Of a DNA stretch of 64,000 bases, positions 36,564 through 47,174 are shown piece by piece (position 1 is the first letter of the stretch; every line of letters begins with the position of its first letter). The position numbers and the translations under genes were made by a program. Origin of the DNA: Pseudomonas marincola (GTDB lineage Bacteria > Pseudomonadota > Gammaproteobacteria > Pseudomonadales > Pseudomonadaceae); assembly GCF_900116605.1 (NCBI RefSeq), contig NZ_FPBC01000008.1:124001-188000 (forward strand), read 5' to 3'. The notes below the pieces were generated by a model, which worked only from the letters and a program-made list of their open reading frames with translations, did not search any database and had not been told where the DNA came from.

Positions 36564-36954
36564 GATCCTTCACTCACTCACGCCACAAACAGACGCCGAC
36601 AAGCATGAAGCCTTAGCACAGGCTGGGGCAAGTCAGCGTGAGCGACTGGATGCCCTGTATCTGGTGTTGGCGCAGGTCCCTTGCGGCAAAGTCGTCAGTT
36701 ACGGCCAGCTTGCCGAGCTTGCCGGATTGGGCCGGGCTGCGCGTTGGGTAGGCACCACCTTGAGCCGTTTGCCAGAGGGCAGCACCCTGCCCTGGCACCG
36801 GGTAGTAGCCGCTGGCGGTCGTCTCAGCCTGCCGGCGGGAAGTGCCTCGGGCGCCGAGCAACGGGCCAGATTACGCACAGAAGGCGTATTGGTGATCAAT
36901 GATCGAGTGGATATCCGACGGCATGGCTGGCATTCCATGCAGGACAGCGGTTAG
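36562..36954 (+). CDS. Alkyltransferase-like (ATL) DNA-binding protein
   Basis: This MGMT-fold protein of about 130 residues has ALYLVLAQVPCGKVVSYGQLA, LAGLGRAARWVGTTLSR and the active-site region LPWHRVVAAGGRL. Repair methyltransferases have PCHRV; here the acceptor cysteine is tryptophan (PWHRV), the hallmark of ATL proteins. These bind O6-alkylguanine without repairing it and pass it to nucleotide-excision repair. The frame extends back to 36319, which is inside the opposite-strand DUF481 gene. The ATG at 36562 lacks a clear ribosome-binding site and overlaps the DUF481 start, so the true start may be different. Confidence 0.82.
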   Translation: MILHSLTPQTDADKHEALAQAGASQRERLDALYLVLAQVPCGKVVSYGQLAELAGLGRAARWVGTTLSRLPEGSTLPWHRVVAAGGRLSLPAGSASGAEQRARLRTEGVLVINDRVDIRRHGWHSMQDSG

Positions 36955-36997
36955 AGTGCGCCCTTTGTTAGATAATCCCCAGGCTGAAAACCGCCCA

Positions 36998-38560
36998 ATG
37001 CAACGAAAAAGCTGGCGCGACGCGCTCGCCGCCTACTCCAGCCCGTCAACGCTCGTGCTCCTGTTACTGGGATTCGCCGCCGGCTTGCCGTATATGCTGG
37101 TGTTCTCGACACTTTCGGTCTGGCTCCGTGAAGCGGGTGTAGCCCGCGAAACCATCGGTTTCGCCAGCCTTATCGGTTTGGCCTACGCCTTTAAATGGGT
37201 CTGGTCGCCGCTGCTAGATCAGTGGCGCCTGCCGATTCTCGGCCGCCTCGGCAGACGCCGCTCGTGGCTGGTGCTCTCACAAATACTGATCGCCATCGGC
37301 CTGGCCGGCATGGCCTTCTGCGACCCGCAAACGCACCTCACCTGGCTGATTGCCTTGGCGGTGTTGGTCGCGTTCGCCTCGGCGACTCAGGATATTGCCG
37401 TGGATGCATACCGTCTGGAGATCGTCGACGACAGCCGTCAGGCGGCGCTGGCAGCCAGTTACATGTCCGGTTATCGGGTCGCCGCGCTGCTGGCAACCGC
37501 GGGCGCGCTGTACTTTGCTGAAGGCTTCGGCTCGACCGTACAGCTTTATCACCACAGCGCCTGGGCGGCGACCTATCTGGTATTCGCCCTGCTGATGCTG
37601 CCGGGTCTGATTACCAGCATCTGGATGAAAGAGCCCGATGTGGCGCTGCGCACCCAGCTCTCAGCGGCTCGATATGGTTTCAGCCACCAGATTGCCTCGG
37701 TGGTGGTGTTGATCATTCTGCTGGTTTCTGTGCCGGCGATGTTCACCCAGTATTACTACACCGACTTCGCCAGTGTGCTGCGCGGCGACACCAGCGTACT
37801 CGGGCTGGTCATGCAGGATCGCGCCCTGCTGCGCGCAATGATGTACACCATTTTCACCTTCCTCTGCCTGTCGGCCTTTGGCCGTCGCGGGCTGGCGCCG
37901 GTGCTGACACCGATCAACGACTTTGTCGGCCGCTATCGCTGGCAAGCGCTGGTGTTGCTTGGTCTGATTGCAACTTACCGCATGTCCGACACGGTCATGG
38001 GCGTAATGGCCAACGTGTTCTACATCGACCAGGGCTTTACCAAAGACCAGATTGCCAGCGTGAGTAAGCTGTTTGGCCTGATCATGACGCTGGTAGGCGC
38101 TGGCGCTGGCGGCTTGCTGATCGTTCGTTTTGGTATTCTGCCGATTCTGTTCATCGGCGGCTTGGCGTCTGCGGCAACCAACCTGCTGTTCCTCATGCTC
38201 TCCAGCATGGGCGCTAACCTCGAGATGCTGATTGTGACCATCTCGGCAGACAACTTCAGTGCAGGGCTTGCGACGGCGGCTTTCGTGGCTTATCTGTCGA
38301 GCCTGACCAACCTCAAGTTCTCCGCCACCCAATACGCCCTGCTCAGTTCGATCATGCTCCTGCTGCCGCGCCTGATTGGCGGTTACTCCGGAGTGATGGT
38401 CGAGCGACTTGGCTATGCGCACTTCTTTTTGGTCACGGCATTGCTCGGCGTACCGACCCTGATTCTGATCGCCATGCAATGGCGTCGCGAGGGGCCGCAG
38501 GCCAACGGCAGCAAGTCCGACAGCGCCGAAAACCCGAACGGCTCGACCGAGCACGCTTAA
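36998..38560 (+). CDS. ampG: AmpG muropeptide permease (MFS)
   Basis: This 520-residue major-facilitator protein has 12–14 membrane segments. The start MQRKSWRDALAAYSSPSTL and the segments LLLLGFAAGLPYMLVFSTLSVWLREAGV and FKWVWSPLLDQWRLP are typical of AmpG, which imports anhydro-muropeptides for recycling and controls AmpC induction. It ends with a hydrophilic tail. The longer frame from 36899 overlaps the ATL gene and is not used. Position between ATL and the InaA kinase, near mscS–yajQ, matches other pseudomonads. Confidence 0.92.
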   Translation: MQRKSWRDALAAYSSPSTLVLLLLGFAAGLPYMLVFSTLSVWLREAGVARETIGFASLIGLAYAFKWVWSPLLDQWRLPILGRLGRRRSWLVLSQILIAIGLAGMAFCDPQTHLTWLIALAVLVAFASATQDIAVDAYRLEIVDDSRQAALAASYMSGYRVAALLATAGALYFAEGFGSTVQLYHHSAWAATYLVFALLMLPGLITSIWMKEPDVALRTQLSAARYGFSHQIASVVVLIILLVSVPAMFTQYYYTDFASVLRGDTSVLGLVMQDRALLRAMMYTIFTFLCLSAFGRRGLAPVLTPINDFVGRYRWQALVLLGLIATYRMSDTVMGVMANVFYIDQGFTKDQIASVSKLFGLIMTLVGAGAGGLLIVRFGILPILFIGGLASAATNLLFLMLSSMGANLEMLIVTISADNFSAGLATAAFVAYLSSLTNLKFSATQYALLSSIMLLLPRLIGGYSGVMVERLGYAHFFLVTALLGVPTLILIAMQWRREGPQANGSKSDSAENPNGSTEHA

Positions 38561-38572
38561 AGTCCTGGATAA

Positions 38573-38597
38573 CGGTCACAGCGCAACGCTGTGACCG
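38573..38597. terminator. Stem-loop after ampG
   Basis: GGTCACAGCG and CGCTGTGACC form a perfect 10-bp stem with a 3-nt loop within 20 bp of the ampG stop. It lacks a T run, so termination is likely but not strong. Confidence 0.55.
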
Positions 38598-38765
38598 CCG
38601 CCTTACACGCCATACTTAGCGCCGGCATAATCCCTAAAACTGCGCTCTCCAAGCCGCTCTTGGCGTGACTGAGTAGTCCGTTGTCACAATATGGCAACGT
38701 GCGGTCGCATCTGAATTCGTCAGCCATTATTATTGGTCACCGAAAGCCATTAATCTGGAGCGAAC

Positions 38766-39467
38766 ATGCCCGATAGCGCATCTGAGGTGCCCCTTTCAAC
38801 TGCCGATCAGTTCGAGAACTGGTGGAGCACCCAAGGTGAGTGGGTCGAGGAACCCAACCAGCGGCGTGGCGGAGAAAGTGGAGTCCAACGGGTTCGCGGT
38901 CGTAACGGTGAGCTGCTCTATGTCAAACGCCAGGTTGGCCATGCGCATCGCAGCTTGCGCCATCCGTTTGGCCGCCCCACCGTTCTGCGTGAGCGCGAAG
39001 CATTGCTCGGCGCACGCCAGGCCGGCGTTAATGTTCCCGATATCGTTTACTGCTCGACCTCAGGAAAACGCGGACTGTTAGTCACGGCGGCGCTTGATGG
39101 GTACCTGAATGTGGATGACTGGTACGCCAGCGGCGGCCGCGAACGCTATGGCGAGGCGATGCATGAGCGCCTGCTCAAAGCAATCGGCACCAACATCGCC
39201 CTGTTCAATCGGGCTCGCTGGCAACACAGCAGCACCTACTCCAAGCATATTTTCGTCTGCATTGACGGTCAGGGTGAGAATGCCAAACCCCTGACAGCGC
39301 TCATTGATCTGGAAAAAAGCCGCCAGCGTCTGACGGCCAAGCAAGCAGCATTGCATGACATGAAGCAGCTGCGCCGGCGCTCCAACTGGAGCCGCGAAGA
39401 CTGGAAAGTGATCATCGACGCCTATCAGCAAACGTTCGGCTGCACCCTCAGCGAATTGCCCGACTAA
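38766..39467 (+). CDS. inaA: Lipopolysaccharide kinase InaA-family protein
   Basis: The 233-residue protein resembles the InaA/Kdo-kinase-like group of small protein-kinase-fold enzymes: LLYVKRQVGHAHRSLRHPFGRPTVLREREALLGARQAGVNVP at the N lobe, HSSTYSKHIFVCI and ALIDLEKSRQR (the metal-binding D) at the C lobe. Members phosphorylate lipopolysaccharide core sugars. In pseudomonads inaA-type genes lie near colRS-controlled methyltransferases; here it stands alone between ampG and mscS. TGGAG precedes the ATG. Substrate is inferred. Confidence 0.85.
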   Translation: MPDSASEVPLSTADQFENWWSTQGEWVEEPNQRRGGESGVQRVRGRNGELLYVKRQVGHAHRSLRHPFGRPTVLREREALLGARQAGVNVPDIVYCSTSGKRGLLVTAALDGYLNVDDWYASGGRERYGEAMHERLLKAIGTNIALFNRARWQHSSTYSKHIFVCIDGQGENAKPLTALIDLEKSRQRLTAKQAALHDMKQLRRRSNWSREDWKVIIDAYQQTFGCTLSELPD

Positions 39468-39475
39468 ACGCAAAT

Positions 39476-39499
39476 AGGCCCTCAAATGAGGGCCTTTTT
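39476..39499. terminator. Rho-independent terminator
   Basis: GGCCCTC (39477–39483) pairs with GAGGGCC (39488–39494), followed by five Ts. It ends inaA. Confidence 0.9.
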
Positions 39500-39547
39500 G
39501 CGAGCGGCTGCCTTGCAGCCTGAGCGTTGTGCGGTTGCGCCAGACGC

Positions 39548-40375
39548 TTACTCTGACTTGGCCATGTGCATAACACGCTGCGGGAACGGAATGCCTACGC
39601 CCGCTTCGGTGAGCTTGATTTTGGTCTGCTCAGTGAACTCGAAAGTCACTGGCCAGAAATCACCGGTCGCCACCCAGATACGCAGCGACATATTCACAGC
39701 GCTGTCGCCCAGGCCGGTCACGTAGACCACTGGCGCAGGGTTGGTCAGCACGCGCGGGTCCTTGGCGATCTGCATCAGCACATCACGAGCAACCTTGATA
39801 TCGCTGGAATAGTCGATCCCCACATTGATATCGACACGGCGAGTGGCCTCACGCGAGTAGTTGGTAATGTGGCCGTTCGAGAGAATCCCATTAGGCACGA
39901 TAACCACCTTGTTATCGGCGGTTTTCAGGGTCGTGTGGAAGATCTGAATCGTGTCCACCGAGCCCGACACGCCCTGCCCTTCAATCCAGTCCCCCGCGCG
40001 AAACGGGCGGAACAACATGATCAGCACGCCGCCCGCGAAATTGGCGAGGCTGCCTTGCAGGGCCAGGCCGATGGCCAGACCGGCGGCACCGATCACCGCG
40101 ATAAAGGACGTTGTTTCGACCCCGACCATCGAAGCCACGCTGACCAGCAGCAAGGTTTTAAGGATGATATTGGCCAGACTGCCAATAAAACCATTCAGTG
40201 CGCGGTCAAATTTACGGGCTTCCAGAACCTTGGTTACTTTGCGCAGCAAGACACCAATTAACCACCAACCGATAACCAGGGTGATCAATGCCAGAAGCAG
40301 CTTGCTGCCGTAACTCAAAATGATCGGCATCCAGCTTTCTGACATCTTGATGATCTGATCGACACTCATATCCAT
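39548..40375 (-). CDS. MscS-type small-conductance mechanosensitive channel
   Basis: This 275-residue membrane protein matches the three-helix MscS core: TM1–TM2 near residues 15–75, then the pore helix VIGAAGLAIGLALQGSLANFAGGVLIMLFRPFRAGDWI, and the beta domain with FHTTLKTADNKVVIVPNG and SNGHITNYSREATRRVDI. The pore Gly/Ala pattern AGLAIGLALQGSLANFAGG is typical. It should release solutes upon hypo-osmotic shock. It ends HMAKSE. The adjacent yajQ is on the same strand 150 bp upstream. Confidence 0.93.
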   Translation of the reverse strand: MDMSVDQIIKMSESWMPIILSYGSKLLLALITLVIGWWLIGVLLRKVTKVLEARKFDRALNGFIGSLANIILKTLLLVSVASMVGVETTSFIAVIGAAGLAIGLALQGSLANFAGGVLIMLFRPFRAGDWIEGQGVSGSVDTIQIFHTTLKTADNKVVIVPNGILSNGHITNYSREATRRVDINVGIDYSSDIKVARDVLMQIAKDPRVLTNPAPVVYVTGLGDSAVNMSLRIWVATGDFWPVTFEFTEQTKIKLTEAGVGIPFPQRVMHMAKSE

Positions 40376-40531
40376 TCGTCTCTCCTTCTACACAAAGCAA
40401 ACAACACCGCCTGCCGGCAGGGTTGGTTTTAAAGCGTGCTTGTAAAATGCAATCGCCATGGCATGCCATGGCGATAAAGTATGACTCTGATGTACGACGT
40501 CATTATGCCATCAGGGTTCAATTGGATCGGA

Positions 40532-41011
40532 CTAATCGCGGAAGTTGTTGAATTGCAGCGGCATTTCAAACTCTTTGGCGCGCAGATTGGCAATTGCCTC
40601 CTGCAAGTCGTCGCGCTTCTTGCCGGTGACCCGAACTTGCTCACCCTGAATTGCCGCCTGAACTTTCAGCTTGGCTTCTTTTAGGTGCGCGACGATCTTC
40701 TTCGCCAGTTCCTTGTCGATGCCTTCGCGCAGAATGACCTCCTGCTTGACCTGTTTACCAGACGCATAGGCATCCTTGATCTCAAGGCACTGCACGTCGA
40801 TCTTGCGCTTGACCAGGGCCATTTTGAGAATTTCGAGCATGGCCTCAAGCTGGAAATCCGCCTCAGCTGTCAAATTGACAGTCAGCTCTTTCAGCTCAAA
40901 ACTGCCTTTGCCACGGAGGTCATAACGACGATCGAGATCTTTGATCGCATTGTCGACGGCGTTGGTGACTTCGTGTTTGTCCAGTTCGGACACCACGTCG
41001 AACGATGGCAT
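40532..41011 (-). CDS. yajQ: YajQ-family c-di-GMP-binding protein
   Basis: The 159-residue cytoplasmic protein starts [20 protein letters not shown] and has the two-ferredoxin-like-domain YajQ layout ([49 protein letters not shown]), ending [10 protein letters not shown]. YajQ binds nucleotides, and in Xanthomonas the homologue is a c-di-GMP effector. An ATG two codons upstream (41017) abuts AGGAGA, so the ATG at 41011, seven bases away, is the better start and matches the family. Confidence 0.94.
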   Translation of the reverse strand: MPSFDVVSELDKHEVTNAVDNAIKDLDRRYDLRGKGSFELKELTVNLTAEADFQLEAMLEILKMALVKRKIDVQCLEIKDAYASGKQVKQEVILREGIDKELAKKIVAHLKEAKLKVQAAIQGEQVRVTGKKRDDLQEAIANLRAKEFEMPLQFNNFRD

Positions 41012-41160
41012 ATTCATTCTCCTGATAAATGCCGCGACTCACTTCACGGAAGCAAGCCACTCAGCTTGACGGTGTTAAAACCATGCCATTATATAGTGCC
41101 TGCGAGCAAATCTGCCCGTCGTTGACCAACGCCTGAGTCCAATTATGTGAGTTTGACCCA

Positions 41161-42126
41161 ATGCCAACGCCACATCTAAGCATTATGGTGGTGGATGACG
41201 CCAAATTCTCCAGCGCACTCATCGGCAAAACGTTAAGCCAAGCCGGCTATAAAGATATTCGTTTTGCCGCAAGCGCAGCCCAAGCACTGGCTCAACTTGA
41301 AGAACGCCCTGCCAGCGTTATCCTCGCCGATTGGCTGATGCCAAAAATGGACGGCCTTGAGTTGACTGGCAAGATCCGCCAACTGGATGAAGCCACCGAC
41401 CATTACACCTACGTGATTCTGCTCACCGGCAAGGAAGGCGACAATATTCTGGCCGAAGCCTTTGATCGTGGCGTGGACGACTACATCAGCAAAACCCAGA
41501 TGGCCGAGCAACTGATACCGCGCATCTATGCGGCGGATCGCCTGTGCAACACCTTGCAGCGTTTGCTCCGGCAGAATCAGATGCTCACCAGCAATGTCCA
41601 TACGCTGGAACACCTCAACGTGATTGATCCACTCACGGGGTTGGGCAATAACCGCTACCTGAACCAGAAATTGAACGACAGCCTGCGTCAGGTCGAATCA
41701 CGCGGCGGCGCACTGTGCTACCTGCTGATCGGCCTGGAGGATGCCGGGCAATTAAGACAGCAGCATGGCGATGCCCTGTTCAACGAATTGATGCATGCGG
41801 TTGCCCGCAGGCTCCAGCAATTGGTACGCCCGCTCGACACACTGGGTCGTCTCGACGACAACCACTTTGTGCTGATCACCGTGCTCAGCAACTTGCAGGA
41901 GTGCTCGCCAAGCAGCTTCAAGCGCCTGCATGAAGGCATCAACCTCAAAGCGTTCAAAACCAGCGCAGGTTATGTATCGCTCAAATCAGGGATTTCTCTG
42001 GTCGGCATGGACAACAAGAGCTTGCCGGTCGCGCCCGAAGATATTCGCCAGCGCGCCAGCCAGTTACTGCCCGAGGCCTACGCATCGGGGCGGGTAACCG
42101 CTACGCGCATGTCTGAGAAAGGCTAA
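41161..42126 (+). CDS. Response regulator with degenerate GGDEF domain
   Basis: The 321-residue protein has a receiver domain (residues about 5–125; VDD at the N end, phospho-Asp in LADWLMPKMDG, K in ISKTQMAE) and a GGDEF-like domain (about 155–300). It keeps DPLTGLGNNRYL, but the active-site motif reads RLDDNHFVL instead of RxGGDEF, so cyclase activity is not expected. It may signal by protein contact or bind c-di-GMP. It lies between yajQ and panE; whether the sensor kinase at 43159 is its partner is not known. Confidence 0.88.
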   Translation: MPTPHLSIMVVDDAKFSSALIGKTLSQAGYKDIRFAASAAQALAQLEERPASVILADWLMPKMDGLELTGKIRQLDEATDHYTYVILLTGKEGDNILAEAFDRGVDDYISKTQMAEQLIPRIYAADRLCNTLQRLLRQNQMLTSNVHTLEHLNVIDPLTGLGNNRYLNQKLNDSLRQVESRGGALCYLLIGLEDAGQLRQQHGDALFNELMHAVARRLQQLVRPLDTLGRLDDNHFVLITVLSNLQECSPSSFKRLHEGINLKAFKTSAGYVSLKSGISLVGMDNKSLPVAPEDIRQRASQLLPEAYASGRVTATRMSEKG

Positions 42127-42137
42127 GCCGGCACTGA

Positions 42138-43112
<975 letters not shown>

Positions 43113-43158
43113 CCGGCACGTTACCCTGCATTCATCTTGATTTGGCGACGGTTAACCC

Positions 43159-45177
43159 ATGACATTGCGTCAACGCCTCGAAAACCTGCCGGTTGGGCGC
43201 AAACTGCTCGCCGCCCTGCTAATCCTGCTGGCCACTGTATTGATTACCGCCAATCTGGCGTTTATCAGTGCCGCCTACTGGATTTCACAACAGAGCATGG
43301 CGCCGCAGGCCCTGCATACACTCGGCAAACTGATCGCCAGCCCCGCCCTCAGTCATCAGGCGCTGACCACAGCGGCAGCCGCCGAGTCACTGCTTAAAAG
43401 GCTGGATGGTTATGAGCCGCTGCGCGCGGCGGTGATTTATGACAGCAATGGCGTAAGCCTGGCGCAACTGCAGCGCGGCGATAAATTAGAGCTGCCATTG
43501 CACGTCAATCAGCTTGAGTCGTGGCGCCTGACCGAGTTTCGTACCAACCTGCTCACCGAACTGCCGCAGCCCGGCGGACGCCCAGGCTACTTGCTGCTGG
43601 TCGCCTCCAGCGAACTGCCGGGCGAGTTCTACACCGGCACCCTGACGGCCAGCGTGGCCATTTTAATGGTCAGCGTGATCCTCTGGCTGTTGATTGCCCG
43701 GCAAATCCGCCGACTGGTGACCAAGCCGATCCGCCGCCTCGAAGAACTGTCGCGGCAGGTAACCCGCGAGGAGAACTATGCGTTGCGCGCCCGCCCTGGC
43801 AATCAGGATGAGATCGGCAGCCTGGCCAATGCATTCAACACCATGCTTTCGCGCATCGAGGCCCGCGAAGATCAGCTCAAGCGAGCGCGCGACGATGCCC
43901 AGTCGGCCTTCGATCAGGCGCACAATCTGGCGGAAGAGACGCGCCATTCGAACCGCAAACTGGAACTCGAAGTGCAGGTGCGCAGCAAGATCGAGAAAAA
44001 ACTCACCGGCTTTCAGAACTACCTGAACAACATTATCGACTCCATGCCTTCAGCGCTGATCGCGCTCGACGAGCAGTTCTATGTCACTCAGTGGAATCAG
44101 GAAGCCAGTGCGCTCTCCGGCACCTCGATTAATGAAGCACTGAACCAGCCGATATTTCTGGCCTTCCCGCCGCTAAAACCCTTCATGGCGCAACTGACCC
44201 AAACCGTCGAGAAACAGCAGGTCGAAAAAGTCGACAGGGTGACCTGGAACCGGAATCAGGAACCGCACCATTACGCCCTGACCTTTTATCCGCTGGTGGG
44301 CGGAGGTGGCCGTGGCGTGGTGATCCGCATAGACGACATTACCCAACGCCTGAGCCTCGAAGAAATGATGGTTCAGTCAGAGAAAATGCTCTCGGTGGGC
44401 GGCCTCGCGGCGGGAATGGCGCACGAGATTAACAACCCGCTGGGAGCCATTTTGCACAACGTGCAGAACATCCGCAGACGCCTGTCTCCGGAGCTGGAAA
44501 AGAACAACCAACAAGCCGAGCTGATCGGCATCCGCCTGGAAGTGATCGACCAATACCTGCAAGCCCGCGAAGTGCCGCAGTTGCTCGACGGTATTCAACA
44601 GGCAGGCAGCCGCGCCGCACGGATTGTCAGCCATATGCTGAGTTTCAGCCGCCTGAGCAATCGCCTGCTGGCGCCATGCTTGCTGCCCGGGTTGATTGAT
44701 CAGGCGCTGGAAATTGCCGGCAACGACTTCGACCTGACCGACAGTTTCGACTTCAAGAGCCTGATTATCGAGCGCGACTTCGACCCGCATTTAGGCCCGG
44801 TGCCAGCCACCGCCAACGAGCTTGAACAGGTGCTCCTGAACCTGTTGAAGAACGCCGCACAGGCCATCCATCAGCGTGAAGATGACAGCGCACCGGGCAA
44901 GATTTGCCTGCGCACGCGACTCAGCCCACCGTGGGCTGAAATCATTGTTGAAGACAACGGCGTCGGTATGCCTGAGGCTGTGCGCAAGCGCATTTTCGAT
45001 CCGTTCTTCACCACCAAGGAAGTGGGCGAAGGCACTGGCCTTGGCCTGTCGGTTTCATACTTCATCATCACCAACAATCACAAAGGCCAGATGGAAGTTC
45101 AGTCCGCCGAAGACCAAGGCACCTGCTTCACTCTGCGCCTGCCACTGACCGCCGCCATGCCGCACAAGGATCAATAA
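43159..45177 (+). CDS. Membrane sensor histidine kinase (HAMP–PAS–HisKA–HATPase)
   Basis: The 672-residue kinase has membrane segments at residues about 17–40 and 162–182 around a periplasmic domain, a HAMP domain, a coiled coil, a PAS domain ([26 protein letters not shown]), an H-box ([20 protein letters not shown]) and a full ATPase domain with [19 protein letters not shown] and GTGLGLS. No response-regulator gene is adjacent; the regulator upstream is separated by panE. It starts 46 bp after panE. Signal unknown. Confidence 0.92.
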   Translation: MTLRQRLENLPVGRKLLAALLILLATVLITANLAFISAAYWISQQSMAPQALHTLGKLIASPALSHQALTTAAAAESLLKRLDGYEPLRAAVIYDSNGVSLAQLQRGDKLELPLHVNQLESWRLTEFRTNLLTELPQPGGRPGYLLLVASSELPGEFYTGTLTASVAILMVSVILWLLIARQIRRLVTKPIRRLEELSRQVTREENYALRARPGNQDEIGSLANAFNTMLSRIEAREDQLKRARDDAQSAFDQAHNLAEETRHSNRKLELEVQVRSKIEKKLTGFQNYLNNIIDSMPSALIALDEQFYVTQWNQEASALSGTSINEALNQPIFLAFPPLKPFMAQLTQTVEKQQVEKVDRVTWNRNQEPHHYALTFYPLVGGGGRGVVIRIDDITQRLSLEEMMVQSEKMLSVGGLAAGMAHEINNPLGAILHNVQNIRRRLSPELEKNNQQAELIGIRLEVIDQYLQAREVPQLLDGIQQAGSRAARIVSHMLSFSRLSNRLLAPCLLPGLIDQALEIAGNDFDLTDSFDFKSLIIERDFDPHLGPVPATANELEQVLLNLLKNAAQAIHQREDDSAPGKICLRTRLSPPWAEIIVEDNGVGMPEAVRKRIFDPFFTTKEVGEGTGLGLSVSYFIITNNHKGQMEVQSAEDQGTCFTLRLPLTAAMPHKDQ

Positions 45178-45179
45178 CC

Positions 45180-45761
45180 ATGGGCTTCCGACTTTCGAAG
45201 ATTTATACCCGCACCGGCGACAAAGGTGAAACCGGGCTGGCCGGTGGGCGCCGGGTTTCCAAAGCGCATCCGCGTGTTGAGGCCATGGGCGAGATCGACA
45301 CATTCAACAGCCATCTGGGCCTGCTGCTGGCAGAACTCGCCGAGGCGCAGGCCCAGCACGCCGGTTTGAGCGAGGTTATCGAGGTGCTGAGCCCGTGTCA
45401 GCATCGCCTGTTCGATCTTGGCGGCGAATTGGCCATGCCTGAATATCAGGCGCTGCACAGCAGTGAAATCGCACGCCTTGAGCAGGCGATCGATGTGTGG
45501 AATGAAGAGCTGGGACCACTGCAGAATTTCATCCTGCCGGGCGGCTCAAAGCTGGTCGCTCAGGCGCATATTTGCCGCAGCCTGGCGCGCGCAGCAGAGC
45601 GCCGCTGCCAGCATTTGAACAGCGAGGAGCCGCTGCGCGAAGAAGGCCTGGCGTATATCAATCGGTTGTCTGACCTGCTGTTCGTCGCAGCGCGGATTAT
45701 CGCCAAGCGCCAGAACGTCGCCGAAGTTCTGTGGCAGGAAGCCCGCAAACAGGACGCGTAA
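45180..45761 (+). CDS. Cob(I)yrinic acid a,c-diamide adenosyltransferase (PduO type)
   Basis: The 193-residue enzyme matches PduO-type ATP:corrinoid adenosyltransferases: KIYTRTGDKGETGLAGGRRVSK at the N end, VEAMGEIDTFNSHLG, FILPGGSKLVAQAHICRSLARAAERR and YINRLSDLLFVAAR near the C end. It transfers the adenosyl group of ATP to Co(I) corrinoids to make coenzyme B12. It follows the sensor kinase by 2 bp, so co-transcription is likely, though a functional link is not evident. Confidence 0.92.
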   Translation: MGFRLSKIYTRTGDKGETGLAGGRRVSKAHPRVEAMGEIDTFNSHLGLLLAELAEAQAQHAGLSEVIEVLSPCQHRLFDLGGELAMPEYQALHSSEIARLEQAIDVWNEELGPLQNFILPGGSKLVAQAHICRSLARAAERRCQHLNSEEPLREEGLAYINRLSDLLFVAARIIAKRQNVAEVLWQEARKQDA

Positions 45762-45780
45762 CGCTAAAGGCTTAGCCGCC

Positions 45781-46674
45781 CTAATCGAGCGTCAGGCGGC
45801 TTTCGAACTGGCGTTGCTCGCCGGTCACCGGATCGCTGAAACCAAGCCCTTTGGCCAGCAGCTTCAAGGGGATTGAGTAATCATCCGGATCATCGGGGGC
45901 GCCAGTCACAACCGGATAGAACGGGTCGTTGCAGATCGGCGCGCCCAAACTGGCAAGATGCACGCGCAACTGGTGCTTTTTGCCGGTCACCGGGTACAAC
46001 GCATAGCGCCAGATTTCGCCCATTTTCTCGGCGACCTCGATCCGCGTCTCGGTGTTCGCCTCGCCCGCCACTTCGCGCATTCGAAAAAACGGCTCACCCG
46101 GCCCGAAACGGGTTTTGCGCACCAGCGGAAAGTCCAGTTCAGGCAGCGCCGGCGCCAGCGCTTCATAGCGTTTGAACATCTGCCGCTCGCGGAATAACGC
46201 CTGATACTGGCCACGGGTTTGCGGGTTAGTCGAGAACAGCACCAGCCCGGCAGTGTGCCGGTCGATGCGGTGCAGCGGTACCAGATCAGCACTGCCAACA
46301 CGCTTGCACAGGCGCGCTTGCAAGGTTTGCTCGACATAACCGCCGGATGGCATCACCGGCAGAAAATGCGGTTTGTCGGCGACCAGTAAATGCTCATCCT
46401 GAAACAGGATCGACTCCTCGAAAGGAATCACAATCTCGCTCGGCACCTCACGAAAGTAATGCACGCGCAACGCAGGCTGATAAGGCTGAGTCTCTGTAAC
46501 AAACGAACCATCGGCATTCAGCACCCGCCCGCGGGCCATGCGGTCGAGCCAGGCATCACGGCTGATGGCCGGAAAATGCGCGCACAAGCAATCGAGCACG
46601 GTGAGCCAGTTGCCTTGCGGCAGGTGAACCGTGCTGGGACGCATATTGGAGGCAGAGCGGGCATTTACAGACAT
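45781..46674 (-). CDS. RluA-family pseudouridine synthase
   Basis: This protein of about 297 residues has the RluA-type catalytic segment PLHRIDRHTAGLVLFSTN (HRxDxxTxG) and the closing block GKKHQLRVHLASLGAPICNDPFYP. An S4-like N-terminal region precedes it. It isomerises uridines in rRNA or tRNA; the site cannot be told from the sequence. The ATG at 46674 gives MSVNARSASN; a later ATG (46644) is possible and neither has a strong ribosome-binding site. Confidence 0.88.
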   Translation of the reverse strand: MSVNARSASNMRPSTVHLPQGNWLTVLDCLCAHFPAISRDAWLDRMARGRVLNADGSFVTETQPYQPALRVHYFREVPSEIVIPFEESILFQDEHLLVADKPHFLPVMPSGGYVEQTLQARLCKRVGSADLVPLHRIDRHTAGLVLFSTNPQTRGQYQALFRERQMFKRYEALAPALPELDFPLVRKTRFGPGEPFFRMREVAGEANTETRIEVAEKMGEIWRYALYPVTGKKHQLRVHLASLGAPICNDPFYPVVTGAPDDPDDYSIPLKLLAKGLGFSDPVTGEQRQFESRLTLD

Positions 46675-46752
46675 AAGTAACAATCAGCGAGTCGGACAGA
46701 CACGCATTAGGCCGCAGCGCGCGGCCTACGTCAAAGCGCAGCTGCGCTGCAA

Positions 46753-47142
46753 TCAGAGCAAGATCAACGCCCAGGTCACGGCAATAATGCTCATGGCGAC
46801 AAACTGGGCGGCGCTGCCCAGGTCTTTGGCCTGTTTGGACAGCGGGTGCAGCTCGAGCGAGATGCGATCTACCGTGGCCTCGATTGCCGAATTGATCAAC
46901 TCGACGATCAATGACAACAGGCACACCAGAATCAGCATTGCGCGCTCAACCCGGCTTACATCCAGGCACAACGCAACGGGGATCAACACCACGCTGAGCA
47001 GCAGCAACTGACGAAATGCCGCCTCCCCAAAAAATGCAGCTTTCAAGCCGGCCCATGAATAACCAGCGGCCTGGAAAATGCGCCGGATACCGGTGCGGCC
47101 TTTCAGTTCGCTCGCATTGCCAGCCAGAGATTGCGTATTCAT
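46753..47142 (-). CDS. dgkA: Diacylglycerol kinase (DgkA family)
   Basis: The 129-residue integral membrane kinase has three membrane segments and the DgkA motifs VELINSAIEATVDRISLELHPLSKQAKDLGSAAQF. It phosphorylates diacylglycerol, which is made as a by-product of envelope modification. It lies 32 bp downstream of the WarA-like methyltransferase on the same strand, and a dgkA gene is reported in the ColR regulon of P. putida; co-transcription from the ColR-controlled promoter is plausible. The ATG at 47142 is chosen on family length. Confidence 0.9.
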   Translation of the reverse strand: MNTQSLAGNASELKGRTGIRRIFQAAGYSWAGLKAAFFGEAAFRQLLLLSVVLIPVALCLDVSRVERAMLILVCLLSLIVELINSAIEATVDRISLELHPLSKQAKDLGSAAQFVAMSIIAVTWALILL

Positions 47143-47174
47143 CCGTGCCTTCCTAACTATCAAATTGCTCGCGC

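Noticed and set aside
38573..38765. ColR box upstream of inaA
   Set aside because: TTGTCAC near 38690 resembles the 3' half of the consensus, but the remaining positions do not fit.
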